Positions 57,961-64,000 of a DNA stretch of 64,000 nt are shown piece by piece. Position 1 is the stretch's first letter. Each line of letters begins with the position of its first letter. The notes beneath the pieces are model-generated. The model searched no databases, was not told the DNA's origin, and was given only the letters and a program-made list of their open reading frames with translations. A program made the translations under genes and the position numbers. The stretch covers positions 35,437,579 through 35,501,578 of the forward strand of contig OU342638.1 of NCBI GenBank assembly GCA_910589415.1, given 5' to 3'. Origin of the DNA: Malachius bipustulatus. Taxonomy: Eukaryota; Arthropoda; Insecta; Coleoptera; Melyridae.

Positions 57961-59459
57961 AAACAGTTTTTACAGGATATTTCAGAAATCGCAATGACTC
58001 AATTAAATTGTCCTGAATTTAATTTGTTTCAGATTCATAATAAGCATAAAATTCTTCTCTAACTCAACTGATCCTGTAGGTATCTCTGCCTAGGTCTCGA
58101 GATTCCGCCAACGGTGATGGAAGAGAAAAAACGCTCCTTGTATAAAAAAACTCAAGCGTTCGAATATGCAAAAAACTCTTTTTTATACCAAAATTCGCCC
58201 TCAAAATCATGAAGGAGTTACTATAAATCAGCCACGAAGAGATTTTGTTGCATCTCAAAATACCAATCAATATAGGTTCTATCCCTTCGATACGTAGAGC
58301 CGCCTTGATCGCACCGAAGCTATCGGTCTGGAGAGACAATCAGGGATACGCCCAAACCCTAGAAAAATATCTCCTTTCAAAAAGTTGTCTCACCCGTCTC
58401 CTGCAAAAAAATATTATTAAAAAAAAATCGAGAAAAAATTCGAATATCGATAACGTCACTTCGATCGTACCCAATTAAATGGGAGAAAAACACCCCCCCC
58501 TCAATGGCTAGATGAGTCATCAGCATGATCGTCGCTTCAATTTAGCTGATGAAAACTTGCTATGATTTCACCTGTGCCCCCGAGAGACGCGACGAGAGAG
58601 AGAAAGAGAAAGGCGGGAAGTGAGAAAAGGAAGGTTATTGTTAGTTTTGACCGGGTTATGAATGAAACCGTAATAAGGCTTCACGTCGTGGCCCCGTTGT
58701 GGAATAAAGTGAAATGACGTAAGAAAGAAAAGGGCAAGCAGCAAGCATCAAGCATCAAGCAAGGCACTCACTTATTATGTTATATTGTGTATTATTATGG
58801 CATAGCTACCCCAATTATATATCGGGTGTAATATCTACCTGAAGAATAATAGAAGGGGCTATGCAAGAGTTTAATTTAATTAATTAAATCGACGTTTTCT
58901 TTGCCTTTATATGTAGATATTTTCAAGCATCTAACTGTAACTGTAACATCATCTTCTACTGCAAAATGCTGCTGGGGATGCTGGTAATGTTGGTGTTGGT
59001 GCTGGTGCTGGTGCTGGTGTTTTATTATTATATACCTAGGTAGTGCACAAATGTATCGATTTAAGCGTCTGCCCTGAAGTAGGTAGTGCATGCCTTTGCC
59101 AGGTTTTATTAATCTGTTTCTACAAATTGCATCGAACGTGAGTGCCTCGACGGGAACTGCATGCACCGAGCTATATATACGCCGACGACGCCGACGCTTC
59201 TCATGTAAATCTTTCTCGGTTTTTGCGCCGCCAGAGTTGCCTCTGATGCGGAACATCTCCTGCAAAAACTTATGTATATATTATATACCTACTCGTATAA
59301 CTATCGTAGGTACATCTGATCTGTTTCGTTGGGCTAATATACCTACGTTTTACCTATACCTATACCTATGTCCTGTAAATATGTATATAGATATAACATG
59401 AATAATTTGGCTTCGTCTCTCTACCTCACCCCTCCCCCTTTCTAGGTATAGTATATATT
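57961..59459. other. Single-copy-like DNA with microsatellites
   Basis: A (GA)n tract is at about 58596-58612, (CAAGCAT)n-like at about 58735-58762, (GGTGCT)n at about 58990-59020, and TACCTA repeats at about 59340-59370. Frames at 58064-58478 and 58876-59401 have no recognised domains; the minus frame 58876-59265 contains a His-Gln run from the microsatellite. Confidence 0.4.
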
Positions 59460-62400
59460 TCTTGATCTGAACTCGATATTTGTAGGTATTAGCATTTCCT
59501 TAGAAAGGCCCCTAATATTATTCAAGCAACGCATTTTTGATTTGATTAGAAATTCCCAACTCCACGCTTCGATCCCTCAAAATCTTCAAATTCCTATGAG
59601 AAAGGTCCTTCACACCCATCAAAGAATTTATTTGTAAGATTCCGTAGAAGTCTTCCTATTTCTTACCTTTTTGTTTTTTGATCCCCCTCACTCTTGCTCG
59701 CTTCCATTGCTGAAGATCAGTTAATTAATTCCTTAGAAAGGCCCTATATGTATAAATAAGCTACCGAATTTGCTTCATTCGACGATTTTTTTTTATTTTG
59801 TATCCTAAAATAATTTTCTCGTCACTCTATGATTGTGTTTAAATGCCCTCTTCCTCAAAGTCTATGGATTCCTTAGAAAGGCCCTTCATTGGTATTCAAT
59901 CAGGCAAGAAATCCATAGAAAATCTCCTTATGAGTTTTCTTCCACGCCTTTTTTTAGTTGTTGTGGAATATAATTTGCAGTAAACAATTATGATTTTGAA
60001 CTTCCCCCTCCTATCCATGGATTCCTTGGAAAGGCTCTAAATATTCAAAGATCGCGTAAAGGCAATCTAGCTTGGGGGCTTCCTTTCGACGCATCACAGT
60101 GGTTTTAATAGTTCCTTTATCACTCTACTGATACTTGTGTTAAATCCATTTCTAATACCTTAAAAATCAACAAATTCCTTAGAAAGTCCTTCATATTCTA
60201 GCAATAAAAAATCCAGGGATCGCATAAGGACAATTTTACTTGGGAGCTCTGCTCTTTCCTCTTTCGAGCCATCGCAATGGTTTTTGTCGAAATAATTTCC
60301 TTACTACTCTAGGTATTGATAAGTGCGTGATTCGTTTCTATACCTTAAAAATACAAAAAATCCCTTAGAAAGCCCTTCATATTCTAGAAATGCATAAAAT
60401 TTCTTGGTAGCTTTCTTTGGATGCAATGTTTTTCTTTTTGATAAACACAATTTCGTCTCCTCTCTAAGTAAAAGTAATTGATTATGTTCAAATTTCGCTC
60501 TTGCCCTCAAATTCCAAGTAAAAACTATAAGAAAGATTGCATGCATATACACATTTTTGCTTGGGAGCTTTCTTTCAACTCATCGCTACATGTTTTAAAA
60601 AAAATAATTTCCGCCTCACTCTGTAATTGTTGTAAATCCGCTCCTATACCCAAAACTCCATAGTTCCTTAGAGGGCTCTCCATATTATAGAAATTCATAG
60701 AAAATTGTCATAAAAGCTTTCTTTGGATATTTTTTGGGAAAACAATTTCGTCGTCACTCTAAGTATGATTATGCGGATCTCCCCCCTCTCTTTTCCTCTA
60801 ATGCTATATTATGCTCATTAGAAAGGTCCAAAATATTCGCATAAAGACAATTTGATTTGGGACCTTTCTTATGACGCATCGTTGTGGCTGTTAGTCGAAA
60901 AAAATTTCTTAAATACCTTAAAAATCCGTAAGATTCCTTAGAAAGGCTCTTCAAATTCAGGAACTGCATTAAAAATTAGTTGTTTTTTTGCAATAATTTT
61001 CTTGTCACGATTTCTTTGTCATGATTATGTTGAACTTCCCCCTTCCTTCGCTCCTATGCTTTGGTCCCCGTAGAAAGGCTTCTCATATTCAAGAAACGCG
61101 TATAAAATTTTCTTGAGGTTTTCTTTAGACGCAATATTTTTTTTGTGAAATAATGTCGTCGTCACTATATGATTATGTTGAACGCTCTTTTCTTCCCGCG
61201 AATGCTATATTTTCCTTAGAAAGGCCCTAAATATTCAAGAATCTCATAAAGAGAGTTTTACTTGGAGACTTTCATTCGAAAGCTTTGCCACGATTTTTTG
61301 TCAAAATAGGTTAATTTTTTGATCTAAAATTGCGTTAGAAATTTTAGATCAAAGTCTAGTTAGAAAGGCTCTCATATGCACCGAATGCAAAAACAGTTGT
61401 GACGGGGAACTTCCTTTCGACGCACCGTTCTCTCTTTTTATTGAAATTATTCGCTAATAGCCACTCTAAAATTGCCTAGAGTTAGCCTTATCATATAGGA
61501 TACCCTCAAAATCCATCGATTCCTTAAAAAGGCCCTGCAGATTTACAAAAAATGCACAGCAAATTTTGCTTGGATTAAATAACGCCCTGATTTTTTATTG
61601 AAATATGTTCCTTTTCACTCTATAATTCCGATAAAGACGCTCTAACTTGCCATAAAAATCTACAGATTTCTTAGAAAGGCCATTCATTTTCAGGAAAATC
61701 CCACAAATTCCATTTTCATGCACTCTTTTTTTGCGACGAACTAGCTTCAGCTTACCATGAAAATCCACAGATTCCTTAGAAAGGCTCTTATGTGCAGCGA
61801 GTGCTTAGGTATAGATAACTTAGTTTGGAAACTTTCTGTTTTCTTTTTTGTTTAGTTTTTGTTAGAATTATTTCCTATTGTCACTCTAAAATTGCATAGA
61901 TTTATCCGTATCCTATAACCCCAAAATCTTATGATACTTTAGAAAGGCTCTCTATATCCAGCAAATACACAGAAAATTTTGCTTGGATTTTTTATTGAAT
62001 TACTTTCCTTCTCACTCTAAAATTGCATCAATCTCGCCCCAATTCTACCCCCAAAATCAATTGATCCCTTAGAAAGGCCTCTAATATTTACGAAATCCAC
62101 AGCAAATTTTGCTTGTATTGATAACGCAATACTTGAATTATTTTCCTTATTCTCGCACTCTAAAATTGTGACAAGCTCACCCTAACCTACCTATACCCCC
62201 AAAATCCGTTGATCCGTAGAAAGGCCCTTTATATTTAGAAAACAGGAAACGTAGGTACAACAAATTTTGCTTGGATTGATAATGCACTAAACTGATATTT
62301 GCTTAAAATACTTTCCCCGTCAGTCTATACTATACTACCTATAAATTGAGTAGAATCTGCCCTTATCTATACCTGAAAAATCCATATAGATTCCTTAGAA

Positions 62401-62590
62401 AGGCTTTGAAAGAAACGGATTTGGAAAAATGGGTTGAGACTCTTTTAGGGAGTTTTTCAAAGCACCTGTTTTATAATTCCATTCCGATGTGAGACGATTG
62501 CATTACAATATCCCACATCTGCTTTCTCAAAATAGAAGGATCCTGAGAAAGGCTCTTCATTATTAAATTAAAATTCATTACCTACTTAAT
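59460..62590. repeat. Degenerate tandem family with CTTAGAAAGGCC core, about 20 copies
   Basis: The phrase AT(T)CCTTAGAAAGGC(C/T)C recurs near 59499, 59731, 59871, 60024, 60178, 60362, 60666, 60818, 60931, 61070, 61210, 61351, 61531, 61668, 61777, 61938, 62069, 62215, 62391 and 62541. Around it each unit has AAAATCC(A/G)TAGAT before, and ATATTCA(A)GAAA, TTTGCTTGG, TTCGACGCATC and GTCACTCTA after, in the same order. Spacing is 110-300 bp, mostly 110-190. The core is far better kept than the rest of the unit. Confidence 0.85.
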
Positions 62591-63000
62591 TAGTAAATAT
62601 GTTTGGAACATACCTATACTACTCCATATCCCTTTAGGTACCAGATTACTTAATTTTTGTACTATCTGTTGACAAATGTAGCTTTTGTTGAATTTACCCC
62701 CGCCTCTTTAAAATCAAAAGATTTAAACACTTTTTGCACGCCCGCGGTATCTTTCTAAGGAAGGCAATAATTGCATTTTATTTGGGTACCTACTCAGGAC
62801 GAGAGTGTCAGGAAATAATTAGATATTTCGAATGAAAGCTTGAGCGATGAATGAATGAATGATACTTTCTGTTAAAAATAATAAAAAGAAGAATTATTGT
62901 TGATGTAATGATGACTTTCTAATGAGATAATAATAATTATCTCAGGTGATAGAAAAATATAAAGCATTATCTGTTAGGTATAGATACCTATAGATCGTAC
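62591..63000. other. Single-copy-like AT-rich DNA
   Basis: ATGAATGAATGAAT (about 62848) and TAATAATAATTAT (about 62926) are the only simple features. No gene is supported. Confidence 0.35.
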
Positions 63001-63135
63001 ATGAAACCAGGCGCCAATTCATCGGACGAATATTCCCGTTGCGGGAATATCAGTATATAAGACTTGAATGTAGTAGTAGGTAGGTATATAAAGTTCCGAT
63101 AATACATAAGCCTTCGATCTATATAGAGAGCAGTT
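63001..63135 (+). promoter_or_regulatory. Candidate core promoter: palindrome plus two TATA-like boxes
   Basis: A perfect inverted repeat, ATATTCCCG (63030-63038) and CGGGAATAT (63042-63050) around TTG, lies just upstream of GTATATAAG (63053-63061) and GTATATAAAG (63084-63093). GAGAGCAGTTGGC at about 63126-63138 is a loose initiator match 40 bp beyond the second TATA. Downstream sequence to 63350 is GC-richer. This is sequence-pattern evidence only. Confidence 0.3.
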
Positions 63136-63600
63136 GGCGCAGGCGGCGGCGTCTGTTCAGAGCAGGTGCACCGTTCCGATCGCCTATCGGCATCGGATTC
63201 CGATATACCGGGCCGTGCCCCGAGTCTATGAACCGATCACTGATTGGCGGAATGAGAGCGCAGAATCGATACTTGGCAATTCCATTGCTATAGATGACTA
63301 CCTATCGGCTATATCCGACCAATACCGCCGTCCCGAGAGATCCGATACTTATATCAGGACGGCTAACTTGCTCCGTTGCTGCTTGTTGCTTGTTGTAGCT
63401 GTTGTTGTTGTTGCAATGCGGAACATCCTGCTTACGGATGTCTTGCTGTTGTTGAAAAAGTGGCATGGGATGGATCCTGCTACTGCTGCTGGCTGCTGCA
63501 CTCTTGAAGGAAACGCTCTCGGATGTTTGGATTTATTAATAAGAAACTGGGCTTTTCGAAAATGTCAATATAACCTATTATTTATTTGTTTTTGACGTTT
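63134..63600 (+). other. GC-richer stretch with an open frame of doubtful coding value
   Basis: A plus-strand frame stays open for 153 codons but begins at TTG, not ATG. Its middle part is poly-Val/Leu from a (TTG)n microsatellite near 63380-63420. The words TATCGG, CCGATA and ATCGGATTCCGAT cluster at 63178-63355. If the upstream promoter is real this could be a 5' exon. I recognise no protein family. Confidence 0.25.
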
Positions 63601-64000
63601 CCTTGCAAGTTTTTTGTTTTTTAAAGAAAGTAAAAGGAAACAATAGAAAAGGTTATATTTATATCTATTTAATTGTGTAATGGACTGTCTTTTTCTATAC
63701 GTAATTATTAATGGATTATAGAGCGAATATTTCTTTTTATATCTTGAAGAAGTCTTGATGTAGAGTGTGTCAATGATGTAAACATCTAAAGTAACTTCCA
63801 GTACACAAAACGAAACGCAACTCTCCAACTCCAACTCCAGTTCCAGCTCCAAACAACTTTATATATATATACACTCCATTCCATGTATTTGGTACAATAC
63901 ACCGAGATGTATATCGTTCGATACTCCAACACCAGCACCACCGTCTTGGGATAGCTTCTCCCATAAGTTAGTCCGTTTCCAGCGCACAACCGCTATATAT
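63601..64000. other. AT-rich end of window with (CCAACT)n microsatellite
   Basis: CTCCAACTCCAACTCCAG at about 63822-63840 and (TA)n at about 63861 are present. Short frames follow these simple repeats. No gene is supported. Confidence 0.4.

Noticed and set aside
63134..63595. 153-codon plus-strand frame near the window end
   Set aside because: It starts with TTG and contains a microsatellite-derived Leu/Val run. No family is recognised.

Overview
The window looks like non-genic, AT-rich nuclear DNA from an arthropod, most likely an insect. The evidence is a Bel/Pao-type LTR retrotransposon, many different satellite and minisatellite families, abundant (TAGGTA/TACCTA)n-like words, and no compact gene arrangement or bacterial signals. 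The repeated TAGGTA words resemble what I have seen in hemipteran (sternorrhynchan) genomes, but the species assignment is a weak inference. I recognise no host protein-coding gene, rRNA or canonical tRNA. The only long open frame (31319-35269, minus strand, 1316 codons) belongs to the retrotransposon.

Layout from left to right: 1-900 degenerate minisatellite; 900-3060 a stretch unusually rich in TGACGTCA; 3.1-4.0 kb and 6.24-6.97 kb arrays of a short TTTTGAACGA/GGTCAGCTC monomer; 8.2-11.5 kb a ~192-bp satellite that changes into a 384-bp dimeric higher-order repeat; 12.86-14.58 kb an apparent TIR element whose body is a 143-149-bp minisatellite; 16.25-18.65 kb (TCAC)n tracts alternating with small hairpins and containing an 800-bp duplication; 20.15-21.17 kb a ~22-bp array; 23.28-28.35 kb a 142-bp array bracketed by two inverted repeat copies; 28.7-30.6 kb dispersed repeats; 30.63-36.55 kb the retrotransposon; 38.85-46.4 kb a nested satellite (units of ~111, 264 and 376 bp); 48.5-50.1 kb a tandem series of palindromes; 51.46-52.3 kb a ~250-bp repeat; 55.44-55.92 kb a single long inverted repeat; 56.3-57.95 kb a ~420-bp AT-rich repeat; 59.46-62.6 kb a degenerate family with about 20 copies of CTTAGAAAGGCC. 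Between these lie mostly single-copy stretches, some with GC-richer islands that could be regulatory or exonic. I cannot show either.

Nothing in the window forms a visible multi-gene pathway. The biology here is repeat biology. One retrotransposon copy has two LTRs in which I read no difference, a 5-bp target duplication, a tRNA-Tyr-type primer site and an intact reading frame, yet it has lost most of RNase H and all of the integrase core in frame. It therefore looks like a recent insertion of a deletion derivative mobilised in trans. Alongside it are at least four independent families in which tandem repetition and inverted symmetry occur together (hairpin units repeated in series, or arrays capped by inverted copies), plus one ~480-bp foldback. 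That recurring combination is the most unusual property of the window. Tandem or foldback DNA makes up more than 40% of it by my reading.
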